Shown: positions 52,876-62,132, counted from the first letter of the stretch. The stretch: DNA of 64,000 nucleotides from AP-15 sp963818695 (GCA_963818695.1 CAWFTG010000003.1:434001-498000), one strand, 5' to 3'. Notes: a model not told the origin generated them from the sequence alone. Made by a program: numbers and translations.

Positions 52876-53020
52876 ATGCGTTTCGAAGTCGCGCGCCGTG
52901 GCGGGCTAGATCGGTAGCGCCGAAAGGCGCAAGCGCATCTATAATGACGTTGACCCGATGCGAAGGCGGGGAAGGCGGCGAAGGCACCGGCTTCGCCGAA
53001 AATTTTGAGCGGCGGGCTAA
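52876..53020 (-). pseudogene. Duplicated C-terminal fragment of the CoxL-like large subunit gene
   Basis: On the minus strand the frames spell FGEAGAFAAFPAF and, shifted, VNVIIDALAPFGATDLARHG. The 3' end of the intact gene at 53897 encodes GCGEAGAIAAFPAIANAIVD ALAPFGVTNL. The DNA is also alike, for example cgccgaaaggcgcaagcgca against cgccgaaaggggcaagcgca. Only about 45 codons are left. VapBC lies between this copy and the full gene. Confidence 0.75.
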
Positions 53021-53159
53021 GAGGGTGGTTGAACGGACATCGAACGATGCAGGTCGTCGGTGCCGGGCATTGGACCTGACTTGGCCCGGCCATCGACGCC
53101 TTCACGCGGCGAGATGGGCCGCAACCCAAACGCTGAAGGCGTTGTCGTCGGCGCAGTAT

Positions 53160-53579
53160 TCACGCAGTTGGAAGCAAAGTCACTCCCACGTGGTTAGCCG
53201 CCCGCACCAAATCGATATCCTTGGTAGCAAGCGGGACGCCGCGGCGCATGGCAAGTTCGAGATAGCTTGCGTCGTAAGCGCTCAACAGTTCCCTCCGACT
53301 CAACTCGAGCACAGAGTTCAGGGCGACGCTGGGGGTCCGCTCGTCAATCACGATCGGAAGCGCGTCGATCAGGGCGATGAATTCGCTCGCCCTCGCCGGC
53401 GTGATGCGCCCTTTGCGCTCGCCCATCGCAAGAGCATTGGCCAGTTCCAAATGCCATAGCGAGGGAACCTCGGCGCGCTCGTCGTCGAACCGGTCCAACA
53501 GGGCGCGGGTTGCATCCGTCGCCTCGTCGTCAAAGCACCAGGCAAGGGCGACGGACGCATCAATGACAAAGCCGTTCAC
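53160..53579 (-). CDS. vapC: VapC-type PIN-domain toxin
   Basis: The 139-residue PIN protein starts MNGFVIDASVALAWCFDDEA, with the first catalytic Asp in the VIDASV motif. Further acidic residues follow in LWHLELANALAMGERKGRIT, SAYDASYLELAMRRGVPLAT (YDASYLELA) and KDIDLVRAANHVGV. VapC toxins cut tRNA or rRNA. It overlaps the antitoxin gene by ATGA, as is usual. Confidence 0.93.
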   Translation of the reverse strand: MNGFVIDASVALAWCFDDEATDATRALLDRFDDERAEVPSLWHLELANALAMGERKGRITPARASEFIALIDALPIVIDERTPSVALNSVLELSRRELLSAYDASYLELAMRRGVPLATKDIDLVRAANHVGVTLLPTA

Positions 53580-53815
53580 CGGCGGCCTTCCTCGATCAAG
53601 TCCTTCAGTTTCAGGCCACCGAGCGTCTGGCCTTTGCTGAATTGTTTCAGCTTGGCAATCGTTTCGCGGATCTGCCGCGAACTGGTGGGCTTCACAGGGA
53701 CCAGCCGAGCGATCGGGGTGCCGTGACGGGTAATTGTGATTTGCTCGCCGGATGCCACCCGGTCGAGAAGGCGGGTCAGGTGCGTCTTGGCCTCGAACGT
53801 GCCTATTGTGTCCAT
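53576..53815 (-). CDS. vapB: Phd/YefM-type antitoxin of VapC
   Basis: The 79-residue protein MDTIGTFEAKTHLTRLLDRV then ASGEQITITRHGTPIARLVP is a Phd/YefM-fold antitoxin; the TFEAKTHLTRLLD and ITRHGTPIARLVP motifs are diagnostic. The C-terminal part (SKGQTLGGLKLKDLIEEGRR) would bind the toxin. It likely represses its own operon with VapC. The gene is upstream of vapC on the minus strand and is intact. Confidence 0.92.
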   Translation of the reverse strand: MDTIGTFEAKTHLTRLLDRVASGEQITITRHGTPIARLVPVKPTSSRQIRETIAKLKQFSKGQTLGGLKLKDLIEEGRR

Positions 53816-53896
53816 CGGCTCAACTAGTTTGATACTGGTTGGAAATGGGCTGCCTCGCCTGTATTTTCAAGGCGTCTGCTGAGCACACATCTCGGG

Positions 53897-56185
53897 TCAA
53901 GTGCCGATTGCTTTTCGAATCCGCGAAGGGGTGGCGGGGCCGGTTAGATTTGTGACGCCGAAAGGGGCAAGCGCATCTACGATGGCATTGGCGATGGCGG
54001 GGAAGGCGGCGATGGCGCCGGCTTCACCGCAGCCTTTGACGCCGAGCGGGTTGGTCGTGCAGCGGGTGCCGTTGAAGCCGAGGTCGAAGGAGGGAAGGTC
54101 GTCGGCGCGCGGCATCGCGTAATCCATGAACGAGCCGGCGATCGGTTGGCCGGAAACCGGGTCGTAGACGGCGTGCTCGAGCAGGGCTTGGCCGATGCCT
54201 TGGGCGATCGCGCCGTGCGCCTGGCCGGCGGCGATCATCGGGTTGACCAGGACGCCGTAATCGTCAACGGCGGTGTAACGGGCGAGCTTGACTTCGCCGG
54301 TCTCGCGGTCGATCTCCACCTCGACGACATGGGCGCCATTAGGGAAGGTCATCCATTCGCGGGTCCAGGCGTGATAGGTGTCGAGCGGCGCCCCCTTGTC
54401 GCGCCCGATCGCGGCGACATCGAGCAATGACACCGAGCGATCGGTGCCCGACACGACAAACCGGCCGTCCTCGAAGCGGATGTCGGCTTCCGCCGCCTCC
54501 AATGCATCGGCGGCGATGCGGGTGCCCTTGGCGACGATCTCCTCCGAGGCGCGCCAGATCGCGGTGCCGCCCATATAGGTTGCGCGCGAGCTGCCGTGGC
54601 CGCCGCCCAGCGGGATCCGGTCGGTGTCGCCCTGCACGAGGCGGATGCGCTCGTTCGGCAATCCAAGGCGATCGGCGAGGATCTGCGGGAAGGTCGTCTC
54701 GTGACCCTGTCCGATTGTCTGTGTGCCGGTGATCAACGACACGGTGCCGTCCGCCTCGAAGCGAATGTCGACATTCTCGTGCGGCGAGCCGCCAGTGCCC
54801 TTTATGTGGTACGCGAAACCGAGGCCGCGCAGGAACCCCCGCACCTCGCTCTCCCGGCGCCGCGCCGGAAAGCCCTCCACATCGGCCGCCGCCAGTGCGC
54901 GGTCGAAGGTCTGCGGGAAAGCGCCGCTGTCGACGGTATTGCCAAAGGCGTTTGTCATCGGCATCGCCTCAGGCGGCACCATATTGATGCGCCGCAGCTC
55001 GGCGCGGTTGAAACCGCATTGCCGGGCCGCCTTATCGATCAGCCGCTCGATGATGTTTACCGCCTCGGCAAAACCCGGACCGCGGGTGACGCCAACCGGC
55101 GCCGTATTGGTCAGCACGGCACTGATTTGCAGCTCGATTGCCGGAATGCGATAGATTGTGCTCGGCAGATGGGCGTATTGGAAGGTCTGCACACCCCCCG
55201 CACTGACCAGATAGGCCCCGGCATTAGCGGCGCTCTTGACGCGCAATGCCAGAAAGCGGCCCCCGGCATCGAGCGCCAAGGCAGCCTGGGCGCAATGATC
55301 GCGTGCCTGATGGTCCGAAAGAAAAGCCTCGCTGCGGGTGGCAATCCATTTGACCGGGCGGCCGGCGCGGCGCGCCGCCCACGGGATCAGCACGTGCTCG
55401 GGATAGATGAAGTTCTTGGCGCCGAAGCCGCCGCCGACATCGGGCGCGACAAATCGCACTGCACCGGGCGGCACACCCAATGCACGTGCGGTATTGTCGC
55501 GCGTCGCGTGAATGCTCTGGCTCGAAACATAGGCCGTGTAACGGCCGCACTCCGCGTCCCAGACCCCGATGACGCCGCGTGGCTCCATCGGGTTGGTGAC
55601 GATACGGTGATTGTCGAGATCGAGTTCGACGACGTATGCTGCGGCAGCGAACGCCGCGGCGACCGCGGCGCTGTCGCCGGTTCGCCAATCGAAGCAGAAA
55701 TTGCCCGGCACCTCGGGCGAAATCTCGGGCGCTCCCGGTGCGCGGGCGGCTGCGGCGGTCGTCACTGCCGGCAATGGGCTGTAGTCGACCACGACCTGCT
55801 CGGCCGCGTCGAGCGCCTGCGCGCGGGTCTCGGCGACAACGAGCCCCAGCGGCTCGCCGACATAACGGACTTTGCCCGACGCCAATATCGGCTGCGGCGC
55901 GAAGGCGAACCGCTCGCCGGTGATGGCATTGGCTTCTGCGGAGGGCCGCAACGGCTGCAGCCCATCCGCGTCCGCATCCCCGGCGGTCAATACAGCTACC
56001 ACACCGGGCGCCGCCCGCGCCGTTGCGGTATCGATGCGCTCGATCCGCGCATGCGCGTGCGGCGAGCGCAGCACCACGGCATGGGCCAGATCCTCGAAGA
56101 CAAGATCGTCGAGATACCCGCCCCGGCCGGTGATAAAGCGTAAATCCTCCCGCCGCTTGGGTCTGTCACCTATAACCGAACGCAT
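53897..56185 (-). CDS. Molybdenum hydroxylase large subunit (xanthine dehydrogenase/CoxL family), without partner subunits nearby
   Basis: The 762-residue molybdopterin-cytosine-dinucleotide-binding subunit has DVGGGFGAKNFIYPEHVLIP (MCD site), GTQTIGQGHETTFPQILADR, GDTDRIPLGGGHGSSRATYM and the catalytic Glu in VKGCGEAGAIAAFPAI. The loop that is AYRCSFR in form I CO dehydrogenase reads GVTRGPGFAEAVNIIERLID here, so it is not a true CO dehydrogenase. It is closer to aldehyde or purine-type hydroxylases. No FAD or 2Fe-2S subunit genes lie in this window, so it is an orphan or uses subunits encoded elsewhere. It is intact, with a small duplicated copy of its 3' end at 52876. Confidence 0.92.
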   Translation of the reverse strand: MRSVIGDRPKRREDLRFITGRGGYLDDLVFEDLAHAVVLRSPHAHARIERIDTATARAAPGVVAVLTAGDADADGLQPLRPSAEANAITGERFAFAPQPILASGKVRYVGEPLGLVVAETRAQALDAAEQVVVDYSPLPAVTTAAAARAPGAPEISPEVPGNFCFDWRTGDSAAVAAAFAAAAYVVELDLDNHRIVTNPMEPRGVIGVWDAECGRYTAYVSSQSIHATRDNTARALGVPPGAVRFVAPDVGGGFGAKNFIYPEHVLIPWAARRAGRPVKWIATRSEAFLSDHQARDHCAQAALALDAGGRFLALRVKSAANAGAYLVSAGGVQTFQYAHLPSTIYRIPAIELQISAVLTNTAPVGVTRGPGFAEAVNIIERLIDKAARQCGFNRAELRRINMVPPEAMPMTNAFGNTVDSGAFPQTFDRALAAADVEGFPARRRESEVRGFLRGLGFAYHIKGTGGSPHENVDIRFEADGTVSLITGTQTIGQGHETTFPQILADRLGLPNERIRLVQGDTDRIPLGGGHGSSRATYMGGTAIWRASEEIVAKGTRIAADALEAAEADIRFEDGRFVVSGTDRSVSLLDVAAIGRDKGAPLDTYHAWTREWMTFPNGAHVVEVEIDRETGEVKLARYTAVDDYGVLVNPMIAAGQAHGAIAQGIGQALLEHAVYDPVSGQPIAGSFMDYAMPRADDLPSFDLGFNGTRCTTNPLGVKGCGEAGAIAAFPAIANAIVDALAPFGVTNLTGPATPSRIRKAIGT

Positions 56186-56205
56186 CGCAGCCTACTTGAG
56201 AACAA

Positions 56206-56643
56206 TCACGAACGCGGTTCGTAGGCCTTCCCGGGCGGGTACGCCGCGTATTTCGGAAGGTCCGGGTTCATGTGATCCCAGGGCTGGGCGCTGTCGACGA
56301 AAATGTCGGCCTCCGGCCGGAACCAGCTCGGGTCGTCGAGCGTGCCGACCCGGATCCCCACCAGATCGGGCCGCGCCGAAACCCGCAGGAACAGCATGCA
56401 GCCGCATTCCGGGCAGAACGCCCGGGATACCTGATTGCCGCTGTCCGCGGTCTTGACGTAGAGCTTCGGCTCGCCTTGCGTGACGCGGAAGCTCGCTGCA
56501 GGCACCCGCACCGCTGCCGCGTAGGCGCTGCCGCTCTGGCGCTGACAGTCGCGGCAATGGCAGAGCAATGCAAAGACCGGTTCTCCCGTGCACTCGTAGC
56601 GGACGGCGCCGCAAAGGCAGCCTCCCGTCATTGGAGCAGTCAC
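56206..56643 (-). CDS. GFA/CENP-V family zinc protein
   Basis: The 145-residue protein has the GFA zinc motifs GGCLCGAVRYECTG, LLCHCRDCQRQSGSAYAAAV and AFCPECGCMLFLRV. Members are named for glutathione-dependent formaldehyde activation, but most have no proven activity. It has seven cysteines arranged as in the family. It is on the same strand as the hydroxylase gene, 20 bases upstream of its start, so they may be co-transcribed. Confidence 0.92.
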   Translation of the reverse strand: MTAPMTGGCLCGAVRYECTGEPVFALLCHCRDCQRQSGSAYAAAVRVPAASFRVTQGEPKLYVKTADSGNQVSRAFCPECGCMLFLRVSARPDLVGIRVGTLDDPSWFRPEADIFVDSAQPWDHMNPDLPKYAAYPPGKAYEPRS

Positions 56644-56659
56644 CGCGTCGCCCCCTTGC

Positions 56660-58354
56660 TCACGCCTTGTCGAGCCAGAACGTGTCTTCGCGCACGACGT
56701 CGTAGACGCCGAAATAGTCGTACGGGTTATGCCCCTTCACATAGTCGTACCAGACGTCATTAATCTTTTCCCAGGCGACCGGCAGCAGCGGCGGGTTTTC
56801 TTCCATGATGGCTTCGGTCTGCCGGACCAATGCCTTGCGCTTGGCCGGATCGACCTCGCGGTCGATCTGATCGACCAGCGCATTGAATTTTTCGTTGTCC
56901 CAGAACGAGTAGTTCTGCGGGCCGCCGGTGCGGTACCAGGCATTGAAATAGTCCGACGGGTCGAGCAAGGTCGAGACGATGGCTCCGATCGCCAGGTCGT
57001 AATGGCCATTCACCGCATCGTCGAACCACACCGACTCGACAACCGTGCGCAGGTTGCACTGGACATTCAGCCCTTCCTGCAGCATCGCCTGAATGGCTTG
57101 CGCCCAGAGCTTGAAGCTGGCGACGTCGCGAACCAGGAAATCCAATCCCTTGAGGCCGTCGGCATGGCCGGAAGCGGCCATCAGAGCACGAGCTTCCTTG
57201 AGGGCGGCCGTGGAATCCTCCTGGTAGCCGAGCCGCTTGCTGAGCTCGTCGGGCGGTGTCGCGAATTCCGATATCGGATAGATGAAACCGCCGACCCGCA
57301 TCGGCGTCACGTCCTTGACGACATCGATCAAGGCCGGCCTGTCGAATGCCAGGTGCAGGGCACGGCGCACCCGCGGATCGTCGAATGGCTTTCGCTTGCC
57401 GTTGACCCAGGTTGCCTGGATCACGCTCTGATTGAAGGCGGTGGTGGACAACCCTGGGGTCGCCTTGGCCTTTCGCGCCGTGACCGGATCCGTAATCCGG
57501 ATATAGTCGACCCGCCCGGACAATATCGCCGACCCGAGCTCGGGAGAAAACGGCAGCGCGTGGTAGAATTCGATCCCGTCGAGATAGGGCAGACCCTTGT
57601 TCCAATAGTTCGGGTTCTTCTCCATGACCCAGACTTCGTTCTCGACGCGGCGGACGCTGCGGAACGGGCCGGTGCCGGGGTAGATCTCGACTTTGCGCAG
57701 ATTGTAGTTGTTGTCTTCGAGCGTCTTCTTGCGGACGATCACGTTCCAGCCGCTGGCGATCGCCGCCATCATAAAGCTGGGAGGGCGGGGCTCGGAGAGC
57801 TTGAATTCGACGGTGTAAGGATCGCGCGCATTGATCTCGCTGACCGTCTTGAACAGGATGCTGCGCGGGATATTGATGCCTTGCGGCGGTTTGGCGATCC
57901 GGTCGAACGTCGCCTTCACGTCTTCGGCGGTGAGCTCCGCGCCATCGTGGAACTGTACGCCTTTGCGCAGGAAGAACGTGTAGGTCTTGCCGTCTTTGGC
58001 GATCTCCCAGCTATGAGCCAGATCCGGAATGATCGTCTTGCCGCTGTCGCGCGGATCGTGCCGGACCAGATTGTCAAACATGCACCCCTGGGATCCGAGG
58101 TTATTGATCGTCCCGGACTGGTGGATGTCGAAATGCGGCGGCCGCATCGTGATGCCATAGCGCAACACGCCGCCGGATTTCGGGTTGGGCTCGGGGGCCT
58201 TCAGCTGAAATTTCGAGCCGTCGAATTCGAGGGGGATCTCGTCGGCATGAGCGACGCGCCAGGGAAGACCGTAGACTCCTGCAATGACGGCGGCACTGCC
58301 TTGCAAAACACCGCGGCGGGTCCATGCTTGCCGCGCAGAAACCGGGTGCCTCAT
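56660..58354 (-). CDS. Peptide-type ABC transporter substrate-binding protein (SBP family 5)
   Basis: The 564-residue periplasmic binding protein has a twin-arginine-like signal (TRRGVLQGSAAVIAGVYGLP) ending near AHA. Domain signatures are FFLRKGVQFHDGAELTAEDV, FDRPALIDVVKDVTPMRVGG, AINLRxAxxxA-like RVRRALHLAFDRPAL and a C-terminal DYFGVYDVVREDTFWLDKA. The ATG at 58354 is internal to a longer frame and starts the signal. It is divergent from the two ATPase genes with about 90 bases between. The ligand is unknown; peptides, opines or glutathione are common. Confidence 0.9.
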   Translation of the reverse strand: MRHPVSARQAWTRRGVLQGSAAVIAGVYGLPWRVAHADEIPLEFDGSKFQLKAPEPNPKSGGVLRYGITMRPPHFDIHQSGTINNLGSQGCMFDNLVRHDPRDSGKTIIPDLAHSWEIAKDGKTYTFFLRKGVQFHDGAELTAEDVKATFDRIAKPPQGINIPRSILFKTVSEINARDPYTVEFKLSEPRPPSFMMAAIASGWNVIVRKKTLEDNNYNLRKVEIYPGTGPFRSVRRVENEVWVMEKNPNYWNKGLPYLDGIEFYHALPFSPELGSAILSGRVDYIRITDPVTARKAKATPGLSTTAFNQSVIQATWVNGKRKPFDDPRVRRALHLAFDRPALIDVVKDVTPMRVGGFIYPISEFATPPDELSKRLGYQEDSTAALKEARALMAASGHADGLKGLDFLVRDVASFKLWAQAIQAMLQEGLNVQCNLRTVVESVWFDDAVNGHYDLAIGAIVSTLLDPSDYFNAWYRTGGPQNYSFWDNEKFNALVDQIDREVDPAKRKALVRQTEAIMEENPPLLPVAWEKINDVWYDYVKGHNPYDYFGVYDVVREDTFWLDKA

Positions 58355-58443
58355 AACGCTCCCTCCCCTTGGGTCTTTTCGGGACAGAGCACGGCGTGCT
58401 CTGATAGTCTCAAATATCACATCGAAATCTCGGGAGTCATTGT

Positions 58444-59502
58444 TTGAATCAAGCGGCCACGACAGAACCACAGATTGCAAAAGTCGGGCGGAACGGGGAG
58501 CGTACAATTCTCGAGATTAACGATCTTCAGACGCAATTCTTCACTGCCGGGGGCGTCGTGCGGGCGGTCGACGGTGTGTCCTATGCCGTGCGGAGCCACG
58601 AGACTCTGGGGGTGGTCGGGGAGTCGGGATGCGGCAAGAGCGTGACCGCGCTATCCGTTCTGCGCCTCGTCGCCGACCCGCCGGGGCGGATCGTCAGCGG
58701 GCACATCCGTTTCGAGGGCATCGATCTGCTGGAGCTGACCGAGAGCGAGATGGAACGCATCCGCGGCAACGACATCTCGATGATCTTTCAGGAGCCGATG
58801 ACGTCGCTCAATCCGCTGATGACGGTGGGCCGCCAGATCGCCGAGTCTATCGCGCTGCACCAGGGGCTGTCGCGGCGCGAGGCCTTCGACCGAGCGGTCG
58901 AGATGCTGCGACGAGTTCATATCCCGGAGCCGGAGCGCCGAGCCCACGCCTATCCGCATCAGCTCTCCGGCGGCATGCGCCAACGGGTGATGATCGCGAT
59001 GGCGGTGTCGTGCAATCCCAAGCTCTTGATCGCGGACGAGCCGACCACCGCACTCGACGTGACGATCCAGGCCCAGATCCTCGATCTGATGCGCGAATTG
59101 CAGGAGACGCTCGGCACCGCGATCGTTCTGATCACCCATGACATGGGTGTCGTCGCCGAGAATGCCGACCGCGTCGTGGTGATGTACGCCGGCAGGAAAG
59201 TCGAGGAGGCGAGCGCGAAGGACCTCTTCGAGCAGCCGGGGCACCCCTACACTAAAGGACTGCTGGGCTCGATCCCCAATGTCGAGGTCGCGGCGCATAC
59301 CCACTCCCGCCGGGCGCGGCTGAACGAGATCAAGGGCATGGTGCCCTCGCTCGCGGACCTGCCGAAAGGCTGCACCTTCGCACCACGCTGCGGATTGGCG
59401 AGCGAGGAGTGCCGCGCATCCTATCCTCCACTCGTCCAGTACCGGCCCGGTCACTGGGTCGCCTGCTGGCACGCCGAGCGCGTGCTCGGAGGCGCAGCAT
59501 GA
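58444..59502 (+). CDS. Peptide ABC transporter ATPase, DppD/OppD type
   Basis: The 352-residue ATPase begins at a TTG (NQAATTEPQIAKVGRNGERT). It has VVGESGCGKSVTALSVLRLV (Walker A), MIFQEPMTSLNPLMTVGRQI, HQLSGGMRQRVMIAMAVSCN (signature) and LLIADEPTTALDVTIQAQIL (Walker B). The C-terminal cysteine-rich CTFAPRCGLASEECRAS stretch is typical for this type. It overlaps the next ATPase gene by ATGA. Confidence 0.93.
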   Translation: MNQAATTEPQIAKVGRNGERTILEINDLQTQFFTAGGVVRAVDGVSYAVRSHETLGVVGESGCGKSVTALSVLRLVADPPGRIVSGHIRFEGIDLLELTESEMERIRGNDISMIFQEPMTSLNPLMTVGRQIAESIALHQGLSRREAFDRAVEMLRRVHIPEPERRAHAYPHQLSGGMRQRVMIAMAVSCNPKLLIADEPTTALDVTIQAQILDLMRELQETLGTAIVLITHDMGVVAENADRVVVMYAGRKVEEASAKDLFEQPGHPYTKGLLGSIPNVEVAAHTHSRRARLNEIKGMVPSLADLPKGCTFAPRCGLASEECRASYPPLVQYRPGHWVACWHAERVLGGAA

Positions 59503-60503
59503 CCCCGCTTCTCGAGGTCGAGGCGCTGAAAAAGCACTTTCCGATCCATACCGGCGTGTTCTCGCGGGTGTCCGGCCAGGTCTATGCGGTCGACGGCATC
59601 TCCTTTCACATCGACCGCGGCGAAACCTTGGGGCTCGTCGGGGAGAGCGGCTGCGGCAAGTCGACGGCCGGCCGGACTCTACTGAAATTGCTCGAGCCGA
59701 CTGGCGGGAAAATCAGAGTGCGCGGCGAAGACATCACCGATCTCGACCAGGAGCGGATGCTGCCTTACCGCCGGCAGATGCAGATGATCTACCAGGACCC
59801 TTACGCCTCGCTCAACCCGCGGATGTCGGCCGGCGAGATCGTCGGGGAGCCATTGGTCATTCACCGGGTCGGCACGCCAAACGAGCGCCGCGAACGGGTC
59901 GCCCATCTATTCGACCGGGTGGGCCTGCGGCCCGAGTTGACCAGGGCCTATCCGCATGAATTTTCCGGCGGACAGCGTCAGCGCATCGGGATTGCCCGCG
60001 CGCTCGCGTTGAGCCCGGAACTGATCGTCGGCGACGAACCGGTCTCGGCGCTCGACGTGTCGATCCAGGCCCAGATCGTCAATCTTTTGATGGATCTGCA
60101 GGACGAGTACCGGCTGTCCTATTTGTTCGTCGCGCATGACCTCGCGGTCGTCGAACACATCAGTGACCGGGTCGCGGTGATGTATCTCGGCCGCATCGTC
60201 GAGATGACCGACAAGACCACCCTCTTCGAGACGCCGTTGCACCCCTATACCGAGGCGCTGCTCTCGGCCGTGCCGATCCCGAAATACGGTGCGAAGAACC
60301 GCAAGCGAGTGATCCTGACGGGCGACGTGCCCAGCCCGATCAATCCTCCGCCGGGTTGCCATTTCCACACCCGCTGCCCCTACGCAATGGCGCGCTGCCG
60401 CCACGAGCCGCCGCTCCTGCGCGAGGTCCAACCCGGCCACTGGGCCTCCTGCCACCTCCACGATGCCGGCGTGCAGTACCCGTTGGCGAAGCCCTCTGGA
60501 TAG
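59499..60503 (+). CDS. Peptide ABC transporter ATPase, DppF/OppF type
   Basis: The 334-residue ATPase has MTPLLEVEALKKHFPIHTG at the start. LVGESGCGKSTAGRTLLKLL (Walker A), MIYQDPYASLNPRMSAGEIV, EFSGGQRQRIGIARALALSP (signature) and IVGDEPVSALDVSIQAQIVN (Walker B) follow, with HPYTEALLSAVPIP and CHFHTRCPYAMARC at the C-terminus. It pairs with the DppD-type protein to drive the transporter. It is the last gene of this transcript before the RelE/XRE pair. Confidence 0.93.
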   Translation: MTPLLEVEALKKHFPIHTGVFSRVSGQVYAVDGISFHIDRGETLGLVGESGCGKSTAGRTLLKLLEPTGGKIRVRGEDITDLDQERMLPYRRQMQMIYQDPYASLNPRMSAGEIVGEPLVIHRVGTPNERRERVAHLFDRVGLRPELTRAYPHEFSGGQRQRIGIARALALSPELIVGDEPVSALDVSIQAQIVNLLMDLQDEYRLSYLFVAHDLAVVEHISDRVAVMYLGRIVEMTDKTTLFETPLHPYTEALLSAVPIPKYGAKNRKRVILTGDVPSPINPPPGCHFHTRCPYAMARCRHEPPLLREVQPGHWASCHLHDAGVQYPLAKPSG

Positions 60504-60571
60504 CCGCAGAAGATCTGCTCGAGACCGTCACTCGCTGCGATCTGTTGACTTGTCGGTCGCCATCAGCGACA

Positions 60572-60837
60572 ATGGTGCCGGTGAAAGTTTTCTTTTCGCG
60601 GGCGGCGCTGCGAAAGTTGCCGGATTTGCCTAATCGGGACCGAGCAGCGCTTATCGCGAAGATCGCTGCAATCGCGAACGATCCGTTTCAACCGGCTATA
60701 CCGGTCCACCCCATAAAGGAAAACCGCACGCCGTACGAATTCGGCAGGGCGATTGGCGGGCGGTTTGTCGGATCGATCGCAGCGAGGACACGATCATCGT
60801 GGAACTGATTGGTGATCGAAAGGAAATCTACCGGTGA
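60572..60837 (+). pseudogene. RelE/HigB-type toxin with a frame break near the end
   Basis: MVPVKVFFSRAALRKLPDLP then NRDRAALIAKIAAIANDPF is a RelE-type start. After the PYEFGRAIGGRFV segment the correct frame would continue IDRSEDTIIVELIGDRKEIY, which is present in another frame and ends just before the antitoxin start. One base near 60765 causes the break. As read, the product ends ARTRSSWN. The toxin gene is followed by an intact XRE gene, the usual order in HigBA-type pairs. Confidence 0.7.
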
Positions 60838-61208
60838 GTGATGCAGTAACCCTCACTCGCGCACAATATGAGGCGCTGCTTGCGCGCCTGGAGGACGCGG
60901 AAGACACGGCAGCGCTCGATGCCGCCGAACAGCGTGAGGCGGCGCTCGGAAAGCAAGCGGCTCGAGCCGATTACCTATCTGCAGAACTTGTCGAACGTCT
61001 TCTTGCCGGCGAGCATCCGGTCCGCGTCTGGCGCGGTCACCGGGGCCTCACTCGGGAAGCACTTGCCACCGCAGCTGGCGTTTCGCCTAGTTACCTCACA
61101 GAAATCGAGACCGGCCGCAAACCCGGCAGCTTCGATGCGCTGGCAAAGATCGCGAAGGCGCTCTCGATCTCGCTCGACGATATCGCCGCTTGGCGCGAAA
61201 AGGCCTGA
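60834..61208 (+). CDS. XRE-family antitoxin-like regulator
   Basis: The 124-residue protein starts at a GTG overlapping the toxin stop. An N-terminal helical part (LTRAQYEALLARLEDAEDTA) precedes a helix-turn-helix (RGLTREALATAAGVSPSYLT EIETGRKPGSFDALAKIAKA). This layout fits antitoxins that bind a RelE-like toxin and repress their own promoter. It is convergent with the permease gene, only 3 bases between stop codons. Confidence 0.85.
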   Translation: MSDAVTLTRAQYEALLARLEDAEDTAALDAAEQREAALGKQAARADYLSAELVERLLAGEHPVRVWRGHRGLTREALATAAGVSPSYLTEIETGRKPGSFDALAKIAKALSISLDDIAAWREKA

Positions 61209-61211
61209 TGC

Positions 61212-62132
61212 TCACACCGCGCGGCGCAACCGCGGATCGAGCATGTCGCGGATGCCGTCGCCCAAGAGGTTGAAGGCGAGTACGGTGATCGTGATCGCTG
61301 CACCCGGAAACAGCACCAGCCACCACGGCGGGACGAGGCCGGCGTTCAGCGAATCCGCCAGCATATTGCCCCAGGTCGGGGTCGGCGGTGGGATACCGAC
61401 GCCGAGAAAGCCAAGCGCCGCCTCGATGATGATTGCAACGCCGAGGTGGGTCGTAGCGAGGATCAGGTAGGGCGCCACGCATTGCGGCAGGATGTGCCGC
61501 GCCATAATGCGCAGGTGTGATGCGCCGAGGCCGCGCGCCGCCTCGACATAGGACAATTCCTTCAACGACATCACGACGGCCCGGATGACCCGCCCGCCAA
61601 ACGGGATACGGGTGATCGCGATCGCGACGATGACAGTCCCAAACCCGGCGCCCAACGCCATCGCGATGGCCATCGCCAGGATCAGATCCGGGAAGGACTG
61701 GAGAAACTCGATGACGCGCTGGCTCAAAATATCGAAGCGGCCGCCAAAATAGCCGCTCGCCAGTCCCCATAATGCGCCGAGGGTCGTCCCAAAGAGCACG
61801 GCCCCGAAGGCCACGGCCAACGACGCACGGCTGCCGTAGATGACCCGGCTCAATACATCGCGGCCGATCTGGTCGGTGCCGAAATAATGCCGTTCGTTCG
61901 GCGGTTTGGACATCGCCCGGAAGTCGGACTTCAATGGCTCGTACGGCGCCAGGACCGGCGCTGCCACGGCCATCATGACTATTGCCGCCGCGATCAACCC
62001 CCAGAACGCCGACAATGGCGCGTGTCTGATAAACCAGCGAAAGCCCCCTCCGGTTCGCCGCAACCCCGCGCGCTCGGGCACCAGGGCGATCTGCTCGACC
62101 GGATATGCGGTCTCAGGCTCCATTGCCGTCAT
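61212..62132 (-). CDS. Peptide ABC transporter permease, DppC type
   Basis: The 306-residue membrane protein has an N-terminal span (LSAFWGLIAAAIVMMAVAAP), a conserved HYFGTDQIGRDVLSRVIYGS region and the ATPase-contact motif ELSYVEAARGLGASHLRIMA (EAA motif). It forms half of the channel with the DppB-type protein, which it follows with an ATGA overlap. The orientation is opposite to the ATPase genes. Confidence 0.93.
   Translation of the reverse strand: MTAMEPETAYPVEQIALVPERAGLRRTGGGFRWFIRHAPLSAFWGLIAAAIVMMAVAAPVLAPYEPLKSDFRAMSKPPNERHYFGTDQIGRDVLSRVIYGSRASLAVAFGAVLFGTTLGALWGLASGYFGGRFDILSQRVIEFLQSFPDLILAMAIAMALGAGFGTVIVAIAITRIPFGGRVIRAVVMSLKELSYVEAARGLGASHLRIMARHILPQCVAPYLILATTHLGVAIIIEAALGFLGVGIPPPTPTWGNMLADSLNAGLVPPWWLVLFPGAAITITVLAFNLLGDGIRDMLDPRLRRAV

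Noticed and set aside
54596..56143. 515-codon open frame on the plus strand
   Set aside because: Antisense to the intact molybdenum hydroxylase gene; composition is shadow-like.
53897..56185. Aerobic carbon monoxide dehydrogenase large subunit (coxL)
   Set aside because: The form I motif AYRCSFR is absent and the CoxM and CoxS subunit genes are not adjacent.
56729..58447. 572-codon open frame on the plus strand
   Set aside because: Antisense to the binding-protein gene, which has clear family motifs and a signal peptide.
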